DNA from: Patescibacteria group bacterium
GTDB lineage: Bacteria > Patescibacteriota > Microgenomatia > UBA12405
Direction of reading: 5' to 3'
Assembly (NCBI GenBank): GCA_018901355.1
Contig: JAHIEZ010000081.1
Span: 1 to 19,034, forward strand
DNA length: 19,034 nt
In this document: positions 1 to 6,519 of the stretch, in pieces
How the letters are laid out: every line of letters starts with the position of its first letter
Numbering within the stretch: the first letter of the stretch is position 1
Notes under the pieces: generated by a model
Database searches by the model: none
The model's input: only the letters and a program-made list of their open reading frames with translations
Told to the model about the DNA's origin: nothing
Position numbers and translations under genes: made by a program

Positions 1-342
1 ATGTCTTGCCCCGCTTTTATATCTATTGCCGAAATATTCGGAATAAGTGTAATTTTTTGCCTTAAGAAGTTGATCGTGAACTGGGCCAAATGATTCGGTA
101 TTGTAGATTGATCCTTGGTAATCTTTTATTTTATTTAAAGAATTGATTTTGATTTTTTTACAAAGGGAATAAGCAATTTGCCGTTGGCGATTGGTGCTGT
201 TACATTTATGGCAAAGACAAGATTCTCTGAGATTGTCTTGATTAATAGCAAATATGTAACTTATGTTTCCACAAAGTGGACAGTATATTGGCCATTTTTG
301 AATGTGACAAATTATTTTTTTAATGAGTGATGTGTTTCGCAT
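1..342 (-). CDS. class I SAM-dependent methyltransferase with N-terminal zinc-ribbon, partial (3' end outside window)
   Basis: I translated this open frame by hand from the ATG at 342; it runs off the left edge after 114 codons. The N-terminus has a CPLCG motif at residues 21-25 and a second CLCHKC cluster near residues 43-48, a probable zinc ribbon. It is followed by NRQRQIAY and by IYNTESFGPVHDQL and YSEYFGNRYKSG. That arrangement is typical of methyltransferases found in glycan clusters, where the SAM-binding core follows; here the core would lie outside the window. The start overlaps the end of the upstream glycosyltransferase gene by 23 bases, so it is probably translationally coupled as the last visible gene of the operon that begins at 5817. 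The family call is moderate because the catalytic domain is not seen, and the acceptor is unknown. Confidence 0.7.
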   Translation of the reverse strand, partial: MRNTSLIKKIICHIQKWPIYCPLCGNISYIFAINQDNLRESCLCHKCNSTNRQRQIAYSLCKKIKINSLNKIKDYQGSIYNTESFGPVHDQLLKAKNYTYSEYFGNRYKSGARH

Positions 343-1549
343 GGGTTATAAAATATACGTATTTTTTGATAATTTTTGACCAGAGATAGGGTTGGAGTTG
401 GTCTTTTAGTTTTTTTAATAAAATTCTATGTTTGGACGTTGAAAGATCTTTTTTGGTTTGAATAATGGCACGAACAAATTCGCTTGGGTTGGTGGCAATT
501 TTTATAATTTTGTTTTTTATGTTGATACCTTCGATTCCTATTGGAGTAGAAATAATGGGGACACCGAAACTCAGCGATTCGAGAATTTTTATGCGACTAC
601 CGGAACCGGAAAAAATGGGAGTAACGAGAATGTCTATTAGTTGAAAAAAATCAGCAAGAGTATCAACAAAACTCAGGTTTAAGATGTTCTCTTTATTTTT
701 AAGAGGAGATTGATTGATTAACCAATCAATCTCCTCTTTGTTGTTTTTTCCGGCAATAAAAAAACGATAATCTATTTGTTTTTTTTCAAGAAGAGGGGCA
801 ATGTGATTAAGAAAATAGATAAAAGCGGTTCGATTGGGAGGATGATCGAAAGAGCCGATATAACCGAGTTTTATAAAGTTGGACGGGGGATCTTTTTTTA
901 TAAAACTGATGTTTTCTATCCCGTTTCTGACGGTGCAAATATTTTTCAATTCATATATTTTTCGGAGTTTCTTTTTGTCTGTATTGGAAACGGCACAAAT
1001 TAAATCAAATTTAGGCAGGTATTTTTTTTCGTATAAGAAAATTTCTAGCCATCTTGTAAGGTGAATAATTTTGGTTGAAAATTTTTTGATTTGACGAAGT
1101 CGACGCCAAAAAGTAACAATGCCGATGTCTTGGGCGACAAATATCTTTTTTGTTTTGATTGGAAGGTAATTGACAAGATAACAGAGTTGGGTTTGTTCTA
1201 TATGAACAAATTTGAATTGATGTTTCTTAATTAGATTGTGTATGGTTATTTGGATTTCATCATTGTGCCACGGTGAGAACCAATATGGTTGAAGATCGGT
1301 AATAAATGATTTTTGAGAGCGAAAATCTTTAATGTCGAAAAAAAGAAATTGGCGACTGTGTTTTTTTAGATATGAATAATCCTCGGGTTTAAATTGATAA
1401 TTTTCCGGTTTAAAAATTACTAAATAAAGGTGGAAGTGTTGGGACAGGTTTTTTATGGTGTTATAGACGCGGGTAGCACCACCGGATTCTTTGGGGGCAG
1501 GAGAGACACCGGTGAGAAAAAGAAGTTTTTGTTTTTTAGAGGTTGACAT
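320..1549 (-). CDS. GT4-family glycosyltransferase
   Basis: This is a retaining GT-B glycosyltransferase predicted to add a sugar from a nucleotide-sugar donor to a glycan at the inner membrane face. I start at the ATG at 1549 (409 aa); a TTG at 1564 is the alternative. The N-terminal acceptor domain begins with LLFLTGVSPAPKESGGATRV (from about residue 9), where the Gly-rich loop is typical of the family. The C-terminal donor domain has KLGYIGSFDHPPNR (about 227-239) and FSGSGSRIKILESLSFGVP (about 313-331), followed by STPIGIEGI. Length fits GT4. It overlaps the upstream GT17/GT2 gene by 14 bases and the next gene by 23 bases, so it is part of the exporter operon. Donor and acceptor cannot be read from the sequence. 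Confidence 0.9.
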   Translation of the reverse strand: MSTSKKQKLLFLTGVSPAPKESGGATRVYNTIKNLSQHFHLYLVIFKPENYQFKPEDYSYLKKHSRQFLFFDIKDFRSQKSFITDLQPYWFSPWHNDEIQITIHNLIKKHQFKFVHIEQTQLCYLVNYLPIKTKKIFVAQDIGIVTFWRRLRQIKKFSTKIIHLTRWLEIFLYEKKYLPKFDLICAVSNTDKKKLRKIYELKNICTVRNGIENISFIKKDPPSNFIKLGYIGSFDHPPNRTAFIYFLNHIAPLLEKKQIDYRFFIAGKNNKEEIDWLINQSPLKNKENILNLSFVDTLADFFQLIDILVTPIFSGSGSRIKILESLSFGVPIISTPIGIEGINIKNKIIKIATNPSEFVRAIIQTKKDLSTSKHRILLKKLKDQLQPYLWSKIIKKYVYFITHAKHITH

Positions 1550-3728
1550 TTGATTTGGTTTCAAAATCCAGAAAATTTATTAATTGTTTGTCTGTATATT
1601 TAATTTGAAATTGATTTAATCTTAGGCGAGAGCGAAAAATGGCAAAAATATTTTTTAAATTAGGAATAGCATATTCAATATATTTTTTGTCTAATAACAT
1701 TAGAATAGGATAGAGAAAAATATGGTGAAGGATAAACTTAGGAGAGTTAAGATTTTTTAAGATGAAAGCGAGACAATTTTTTTGCATATAGAAATCAGGA
1801 TTTCTTTTAAGGTTTTTACTGCTGGATTGATGATTATGTATTACTTGTGACTGGGGAATAAAAATTGAAGGATAGCCAAATCTCCAGGCGTTGAAAGAAA
1901 GATCTAAATCTTCGCAATAGAGGGGGGTGTAACTTTGGTGATCATATCCTCCCAATTTTAAAAACAGATGTTTGTTTACGAGTGAAGAACCGCCTCCGGC
2001 ATAAGAAGTAACAGAGATATTCTCTAGGTTTATTTTTTTAACCAAATGGGCCACATAGAGAAAACCGAAGACAAACTTAGTGTAGTTTTTTCCGGATTCT
2101 TGTCTTCTTTGTTTTTGATCGGCAAAAAATATTTGTGATGATAGGGCAAAAAACTTTTGATTGTTTTTGATAAGTTTTTTGGCAAAAGTGGTAATGTGAC
2201 TAAAGAATTTAGACTGGACAAACATGTCATTATTGAGAAGATAAAGATAGTTGTATTTTGCTTTTTTAGCGCCTAGATTTACGGCTTTAGCGAAGCCAAG
2301 ATTTTGAGAAAGAGAAATGAGATTGATGGTGATATTTTTGGTGGATTTTATTTTTTTGATTTCATTTGAAGTTTGGTCGATTGACCCATTGTCTATTATG
2401 ATAATTTCTGTTTTTATGAATCGGGTCTCTTGTTTAAGATGGGCAATGAGATTAGTCAGACAACGCATAACCATTTTTTCTTTGTTCCAAGTGGGAATGA
2501 TAAAACTAACTCCGTTAAGTTTTTGTTGTGTTGGTTTAATGGTGAGAGGTTTGGTTTTTAAACGAGTAATTTTTTGGATAATTAAACTAAGAGAGAAGAA
2601 AAATATGATAAAAAGAAAATATAAAAAAGACAAAAAGATAGCTATTGGTTTGGATAAATAATGGAAAGGTTGGAGGGCACACTTTTTACTTTTATGATAA
2701 AAGTTTCGTAAACGAAACCACTTGCTGGTAATTATTTTATTTATTTCCGTATCGCGCTTTTTTATCAGAAGTTGAGATTTTTTATATTTCTTGTTTAGTT
2801 TTTTATATTTCTTGTTTAGTTTTTTTGTCAGATTTTTTTCCAGATTCTCTTTTTCTAGCTTTAGTTTAACGATTTCTTCTATTAGCAGTTCGGAGTTTAG
2901 GTTTCTTTTTTTGATTTTTTTAATTAAGTGATCAAGTTGTTTTTGATTTTTTTGTATGTAAGATGGGAAACTTTTATCAATGGGTACAGTTTTAATGACA
3001 AAGTTTCTGCCAAAGATGTCAAGGTTGTTTTCAATGTAGAGGCGGATTCTTTTAGCATCATTAACTTCGGGCGTGTTTAATTCTTGGTGACTATAAGAGT
3101 TAATTTTTTTGATAATTTTTTTCGGTTGACCCAGATAGGTAAAATGCCAGCCGGCATTTGGAAGAATTTCTTGATTTTTATTAAATCTTATATTTTGGGG
3201 ATTGTTCTGATCCAGGGTTTTTTTTAGGGTAGCCCTGGTGCCGAGAATTTTTTCGTTTGATAAACAATTGAGATAGTAATAGTATGATTTTTGTTCAAAG
3301 GCTTTTATGGCGGATAAATTTTTAGGTAATTTTTTAACAAGATGAGGATTGGGAATTTCGTCAATGTCGCTGATTAAAATAATGTCATTTTTTCTAGCTT
3401 GGGTTAATCCTCGACTAATGCAGTTTCTTTGAAAAACTTCACGGGCCCAGATTTTTGGATTTTTTTGAGTAAAATCATGTTGTTTGTAAAAGTCGGTATT
3501 TTGTATAGGAGGTGCGAGATTTAAGTCTTTGACGATAATGTGAATTATCTTGGGTAAAAATTTTTTAAATAGATGTTTGTTTTGATCAAAAATAAGAGGT
3601 TTGGTTTGACCGCTAAAGGTAAGGGTGGCTTCAACTAAAACAAATTTGTCAACACAGTCGTTTAATTCTTGTAAACGAATTTTTAAGATATCGAGTTCGT
3701 TGAAAAAAGTAAAGCAGTCGTAAATCAT
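1536..3728 (-). CDS. fused GT17 - coiled coil - GT2 glycosyltransferase
   Basis: This 730-aa protein carries two glycosyltransferase domains. Residues 1-260 resemble GT17 (the family of beta-1,4-N-acetylglucosaminyltransferase MGAT3): FFNELDILKIRLQEL, LVEATLTFSG at 31-40 and ILISDIDEIPNP, with DIDE at 121-124. Residues 280-335 are Lys/Glu/Leu-rich and probably a coiled coil. They contain LNKKYKK twice (304-317), encoded by a perfect 21-bp tandem repeat. One hydrophobic stretch (about 362-384) looks like a membrane span. Residues 405-690 are a WbbL/rhamnosyltransferase-type GT2: SFIIPTWNKE, IDNGS (445-449), NND (499-501), YCEDLDLSF (604-612) and HNHQSSS (631-637). The start is an ATG 22 bases after the ABC ATPase stop; there is no Shine-Dalgarno motif. 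It probably performs two steps in building the exported glycan. Sugars are unknown. Domain calls are strong; topology is uncertain. Confidence 0.9.
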   Translation of the reverse strand: MIYDCFTFFNELDILKIRLQELNDCVDKFVLVEATLTFSGQTKPLIFDQNKHLFKKFLPKIIHIIVKDLNLAPPIQNTDFYKQHDFTQKNPKIWAREVFQRNCISRGLTQARKNDIILISDIDEIPNPHLVKKLPKNLSAIKAFEQKSYYYYLNCLSNEKILGTRATLKKTLDQNNPQNIRFNKNQEILPNAGWHFTYLGQPKKIIKKINSYSHQELNTPEVNDAKRIRLYIENNLDIFGRNFVIKTVPIDKSFPSYIQKNQKQLDHLIKKIKKRNLNSELLIEEIVKLKLEKENLEKNLTKKLNKKYKKLNKKYKKSQLLIKKRDTEINKIITSKWFRLRNFYHKSKKCALQPFHYLSKPIAIFLSFLYFLFIIFFFSLSLIIQKITRLKTKPLTIKPTQQKLNGVSFIIPTWNKEKMVMRCLTNLIAHLKQETRFIKTEIIIIDNGSIDQTSNEIKKIKSTKNITINLISLSQNLGFAKAVNLGAKKAKYNYLYLLNNDMFVQSKFFSHITTFAKKLIKNNQKFFALSSQIFFADQKQRRQESGKNYTKFVFGFLYVAHLVKKINLENISVTSYAGGGSSLVNKHLFLKLGGYDHQSYTPLYCEDLDLSFNAWRFGYPSIFIPQSQVIHNHQSSSKNLKRNPDFYMQKNCLAFILKNLNSPKFILHHIFLYPILMLLDKKYIEYAIPNLKNIFAIFRSRLRLNQFQIKYTDKQLINFLDFETKSNVNL
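2778..2819 (-). repeat. perfect 21-bp tandem duplication inside the GT17-GT2 gene
   Basis: Positions 2778-2798 and 2799-2819 are identical 21-base units. They encode LNKKYKK twice, in frame, within the Lys-rich linker between the glycosyltransferase domains. The absence of any silent difference points to recent duplication or ongoing slippage. Confidence 0.95.
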
Positions 3729-3750
3729 TTGTTGAGAAAAATGGACATTT

Positions 3751-4458
3751 TTATATTTTTTTGAATTTTATCAAACGAGAATGATCAAGATAAATAACTT
3801 TTTGACAAAATGATGTTACTATTTCTTGATTATGAGAGACAAAAACAATGGTCATGCCTTGTTTTTTGAAAGAGATCATTTGCCGAATACATTTTTTTTG
3901 AAAATCTTGATCCCCTACTGCCAGAATTTCGTCAACTAAAAGAATTTCGGGGTCAACATTAATGGCAATAGAGAAACCGAGGCGGGCGTACATGCCGGAC
4001 GAGTAGTGTTTGATGGGCTGGTCGATGAATTCTGCCAGTTCGGAGAAATCGATGATGTGTTGCATTTTTTGATCGATTGCCTGTTGTCCCAGACCAAGAA
4101 TGGCGGCATTTAGACGAATGTTTTCGCGACCGGTAAGTTCAGGGTGGAAACCAGCGCCAAGCTCGATTAGAGGGGAGACTTTACCCAAAACGGAAACAGT
4201 ACCGGAAGTGGGAGTCATGACACCGGCAATGAGCTTTAGAATAGTTGATTTGCCACTACCATTAGGGCCGATGATACCGACTGTCTCTCCCCTATTAATA
4301 GTAAAATTGATATCTGAAAGAGCAGTGAAATTATTTTTGGTTTGTTGACCGCGGAAAAGAGCAGGCAAGAATTCTTTGAAGGTTTTGTGGGTTTGAAGGG
4401 AAAATTTCTTGGTAACGTGGCTGAAGGTGATGATGGGTTCTCGGTTTGTGTTTGACAT
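3751..4458 (-). CDS. ABC transporter ATP-binding subunit, polysaccharide export (Wzt/KpsT/TagH type)
   Basis: This is the cytoplasmic ATPase that powers export of a glycan through the permease encoded at 5020-5817. I use the ATG at 4458 (235 aa). An upstream in-frame start at 4560 would overlap the NYN gene and add unconserved residues before SNTNREPIITF. The Walker A GPNGSGKST lies at 64-72, the signature HYSSGMYARLGFSIA at about 151-165, Walker B EILLVDE at 171-177 with LAVGD after it, and the switch His at 209. IELGAGFHPELTGREN (about 98-113) is typical of this subfamily. The protein ends soon after the ATPase core, so it lacks the C-terminal carbohydrate-binding domain of Wzt proteins that recognise a capped O-antigen. 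It lies 41 bases downstream of the NYN gene and 22 bases upstream of the GT17-GT2 gene. Confidence 0.94.
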   Translation of the reverse strand: MSNTNREPIITFSHVTKKFSLQTHKTFKEFLPALFRGQQTKNNFTALSDINFTINRGETVGIIGPNGSGKSTILKLIAGVMTPTSGTVSVLGKVSPLIELGAGFHPELTGRENIRLNAAILGLGQQAIDQKMQHIIDFSELAEFIDQPIKHYSSGMYARLGFSIAINVDPEILLVDEILAVGDQDFQKKCIRQMISFKKQGMTIVFVSHNQEIVTSFCQKVIYLDHSRLIKFKKI

Positions 4459-4499
4459 GTTTATTTGGTATAATTTTTTATCACGATGACTGGATAGGC

Positions 4500-5027
4500 C
4501 TAAGGTTTCGACCGACCGCTGATGCCAGTCTTTTTTTGTTCTAAACTTCCTTTCAGCCAAGCTATTTGAATAATAAATTTGGAAAAGGGTTTGAAAAGCC
4601 TAGAATAGTGTTTATTGGGGGTAAGAACATGTAAGAGTTTGTTTTTTTGAGCAAGATATTCGACAAGACAGAAAAAGTCACCATCTCCGGAAACAATGAT
4701 AGCTTGGTTGTAGTTTGGATATTCGATCATAGTGTGGAGAACTAGCTCGGCGTCAACATTTCCTTTGACGGTGCCATCCGGTAATTCTAAGGTTGGTTTT
4801 AAGACAACGAGATAGCCAAATTGTTGTAGGGCGGTATATAGTTTTTCATTGCCTGGTTTATATCCGATGAAAAGTAGAGCTTCTTGAACACAGTATTTAT
4901 TTTTTAAATATTGACGAAATTTTTTCCAATCCAGGTTCCAACCTAGGCTTTTTACACCCAGGTTTAAGTTTTGGCTGTCAATGAAAGCATAGATGGGTTT
5001 ATGGTTTTTGGGGTTGGTTTTAGACAT
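4500..5027 (-). CDS. NYN domain (PIN-like, LabA/DUF88 family) putative ribonuclease
   Basis: This 175-aa protein has the NYN fold signature: AFIDSQNLNLG with D17 and N20, GNVDAELVLHTM with D92, and IIVSGDGDFFCLVEYL with D115 and D117. These acidic residues match the metal-binding site of PIN-like nucleases, so RNA cleavage or RNA binding in the cytoplasm is likely, but no substrate can be named. I start at the ATG at 5027. The longer frame back to 5162 would only add a hydrophobic stretch translated from inside the permease gene. The start overlaps the permease stop by 8 bases (ATGTCTAA), which implies translational coupling. The ABC ATPase follows after 41 bases. A nuclease gene between the permease and ATPase genes of one exporter is unusual. 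The Lys/Gly/Ser-rich tail after residue 160 looks disordered. Confidence 0.88.
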   Translation of the reverse strand: MSKTNPKNHKPIYAFIDSQNLNLGVKSLGWNLDWKKFRQYLKNKYCVQEALLFIGYKPGNEKLYTALQQFGYLVVLKPTLELPDGTVKGNVDAELVLHTMIEYPNYNQAIIVSGDGDFFCLVEYLAQKNKLLHVLTPNKHYSRLFKPFSKFIIQIAWLKGSLEQKKTGISGRSKP

Positions 5028-5817
5028 TGTCGGCGAAGGTTTTTTCCTGATTTTTAAAATAACGGAGGCCAAGTAAAAGAACAGCAAAAGAAACAAAAAA
5101 GGCAATAATAAGACTAGAAAATTTGGGGGGAGAACCTGACAAGATGGACTGACGATAAGCATTAATTATAATGCTCATAGGGTTTAGTTGGTAGATGAAA
5201 CGAAATTGAGCCGGGACCATATCGACCGGATAAATAACGGGAGTAAGGTACATCCAGAGCATTAAAACGAGGCCCAAAAGATATTGAATGTCGCGATACA
5301 TCAGATTGGCGGCGGAAAGAAAAAGAGAAAGACCAAGAGTAAAAATTTGTTGAATTAAAAAAATAGGAATAATCCAAAGTATGTTTAGACTAATGGGAAT
5401 TTTATAGATGGCTAAATAGACAATAAGAATAGTGCTGGCAAAAAGATAGTCGATTATTTTGGCAACAATAGTGGCTAGAACTAGGATGATTCGGGGAAAA
5501 TAGACCTTGGTGATGAGTGAACTATTGATAACCAGAGAATTGCTGGCAGAGCTAAGAGAAGTGCTGAATAAAGTCCAAGGAAGAAGGGCGGTAAAAAGAA
5601 AAATTGAGTAAGGGATATTGGTTTTGGCGGCGGTGGGAATACGCATGATAAGAGAAAAAGCAAAGCTCATAACTAACATTTGGGCTAAAGGATTTAAAAT
5701 TACCCAAAAATAGCCAAGAATTGATTGTTTATAACGGGCTTTAACTTCGCGGCTGACCATTTGCCAAAGTAGGTTTTTGTGGTGAGAAAGAGTTTTGATT
5801 TCGGAAACTAATAACAT
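5020..5817 (-). CDS. ABC-2 type permease, polysaccharide export (Wzm/KpsM/TagG type)
   Basis: This 265-aa integral membrane protein is the transmembrane half of a glycan exporter, with its ATPase encoded at 3751-4458. The N-terminal amphipathic segment SREVKARYKQSILGYFW (22-38) is characteristic of the family, followed by NPLAQM. About six hydrophobic segments follow, near residues 38-58, 70-90, 108-135, 145-165, 178-198 and 234-252. A periplasmic-type segment VIYPVDMVPAQF precedes LNPM (211-214). The length is normal. It is the first gene of the operon: a TATAAT sits 5 bases before the ATG, and the operon runs through at least six genes. The substrate is presumably a lipid-linked glycan, but the sequence does not reveal which. 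Confidence 0.94.
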   Translation of the reverse strand: MLLVSEIKTLSHHKNLLWQMVSREVKARYKQSILGYFWVILNPLAQMLVMSFAFSLIMRIPTAAKTNIPYSIFLFTALLPWTLFSTSLSSASNSLVINSSLITKVYFPRIILVLATIVAKIIDYLFASTILIVYLAIYKIPISLNILWIIPIFLIQQIFTLGLSLFLSAANLMYRDIQYLLGLVLMLWMYLTPVIYPVDMVPAQFRFIYQLNPMSIIINAYRQSILSGSPPKFSSLIIAFFVSFAVLLLGLRYFKNQEKTFADNV

Positions 5818-5828
5818 AAGTGATTATA
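5818..5828 (-). promoter_or_regulatory. -10 element for the exporter operon, leaderless-type spacing
   Basis: On the minus strand a perfect TATAAT (5828 down to 5823) is followed by 5 bases and then the ATG at 5817. The expected start of transcription would fall at or within a base or two of the A of the ATG. There is no recognisable -35 at 17 bases (the hexamer there is GATAAT) and no room for a Shine-Dalgarno site. Confidence 0.65.
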
Positions 5829-5873
5829 CATTAAGAAGGGTGAGAATTATCTGGTTTTGGGGTTAGAAATATT

Positions 5874-5889
5874 TGATACAATGTGTCAA
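5874..5889 (+). promoter_or_regulatory. extended -10 element for the HAD phosphatase gene, leaderless-type spacing
   Basis: TGATACAAT (5874-5882) is an extended -10 (TGn then TACAAT). Seven bases separate it from the ATG at 5890, so transcription would begin at about that ATG. This also decides the start: the alternative ATG at 5881 lies inside the -10 element and could not be on a transcript from this promoter. The element lies back to back with the opposing exporter promoter in 72 bases. Confidence 0.55.
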
Positions 5890-6435
5890 ATGAAATCATC
5901 AGTATCCAAAACAATTAAAAACGTAATCTTTGATGTAGATGGAGTATTGACTGACGGGAAGTTTCATTATTCGACGGAGGGTAAAGTAATGAAGGTGTTT
6001 GGAGCGGACGATTCTGACGGTTTGAGTCTTTTAAAGTCTAGGGTGAACGAAATTCATATGGTAACCGGAGATAAAAGAGGTTTTGCCATTAGTAAAAAGA
6101 GAATTGACGATATGAAGTTTCCATTACACCTGGTTAGTACTTTTGAGAGAGTTGATTGGATAAAAAATAGATTTAAGTTAGAGGAAACAATTTATGTTGG
6201 GGATGGTATCTTTGACTTTTTAGTTTTTCGAAAAGTGGCTTATTCTATAGCACCGGCTAATGCATTCTATAAGACTAAAAAGGAAGCTAGTTTTGTAACG
6301 AAGAGTTCGGGGGCTAGTGGAGCGGTGGCCGAAGCTTGTATTCACATTTTGGAAAATTTTTTTGATTGGTCTCTTGACGATCATGATTTTTTCGAAGGTT
6401 CAGGGTCGTGGAATAAAAAGAAGAAAAATATATAA
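5890..6435 (+). CDS. HAD-superfamily phosphatase, KdsC/YrbI-like
   Basis: This 181-aa protein resembles 3-deoxy-D-manno-octulosonate-8-phosphate phosphatase and related sugar-phosphate phosphatases. HAD motif I is IFDVDGVLTDG with nucleophile D15 and acid/base D17. Motif II is VTGDKRG with T59. Motif IV is GDGIFD with D105 and D109, where most KdsC proteins have a second Asp (GDD). The loop SSGASGAVAEACIHIL (139-154) matches the conserved Gly-rich C-terminal region of KdsC. An acidic then Lys-rich tail (about 162-181) is extra. I start at 5890; ATG 5881 and TTG 5857 are alternatives. There are no genes for KDO or sialic acid synthesis in the window, so the natural substrate may be another phosphorylated sugar of this glycan pathway. 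It appears to have its own promoter; the next gene starts 84 bases on. Confidence 0.85.
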   Translation: MKSSVSKTIKNVIFDVDGVLTDGKFHYSTEGKVMKVFGADDSDGLSLLKSRVNEIHMVTGDKRGFAISKKRIDDMKFPLHLVSTFERVDWIKNRFKLEETIYVGDGIFDFLVFRKVAYSIAPANAFYKTKKEASFVTKSSGASGAVAEACIHILENFFDWSLDDHDFFEGSGSWNKKKKNI

Positions 6436-6505
6436 TTAAAAATAGACAAGAATTTGTATGTGTTGGCGGTTAACGATTTTTGACAGTATTAAGCTTGATA
6501 GTTTT

Positions 6506-6519
6506 TGCTAGAATGAGGT
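6506..6519 (+). promoter_or_regulatory. extended -10 element for the TMTC-like/radical SAM operon, leaderless-type spacing
   Basis: TGCTAGAAT (6506-6514) is an extended -10 followed by 5 bases and the ATG at 6520. A TTGACA at 6480-6485 lies 23 bases upstream of the hexamer, too far for a standard -35. GAGG directly before the ATG is too close to act as a Shine-Dalgarno site. Confidence 0.55.

Noticed and set aside
458..1064. Small plus-strand reading frames opposite the GT4 gene
   Set aside because: They are antisense shadows of a well-supported minus-strand gene, with no family motifs.
4459..4560. Longer ABC ATPase reading frame starting at 4560
   Set aside because: The extra 34 residues overlap the NYN gene and are not part of the ATPase fold; the ATG at 4458 directly precedes the conserved domain.
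5028..5162. Hydrophobic N-terminal extension of the NYN frame, looking like a signal or membrane anchor
   Set aside because: It is the permease's last membrane segment read in another frame; the ATG at 5027 with an 8-base overlap is the sensible start.
5857..5889. Upstream TTG (5857) and ATG (5881) starts for the HAD phosphatase
   Set aside because: Both lie upstream of or inside the extended -10 element, and the added residues precede the conserved motif I region without family support.
6480..6514. TTGACA plus TAGAAT as a classic sigma-70 promoter
   Set aside because: The spacing is 23 bases, well beyond 16-18; the extended -10 alone explains the site better.
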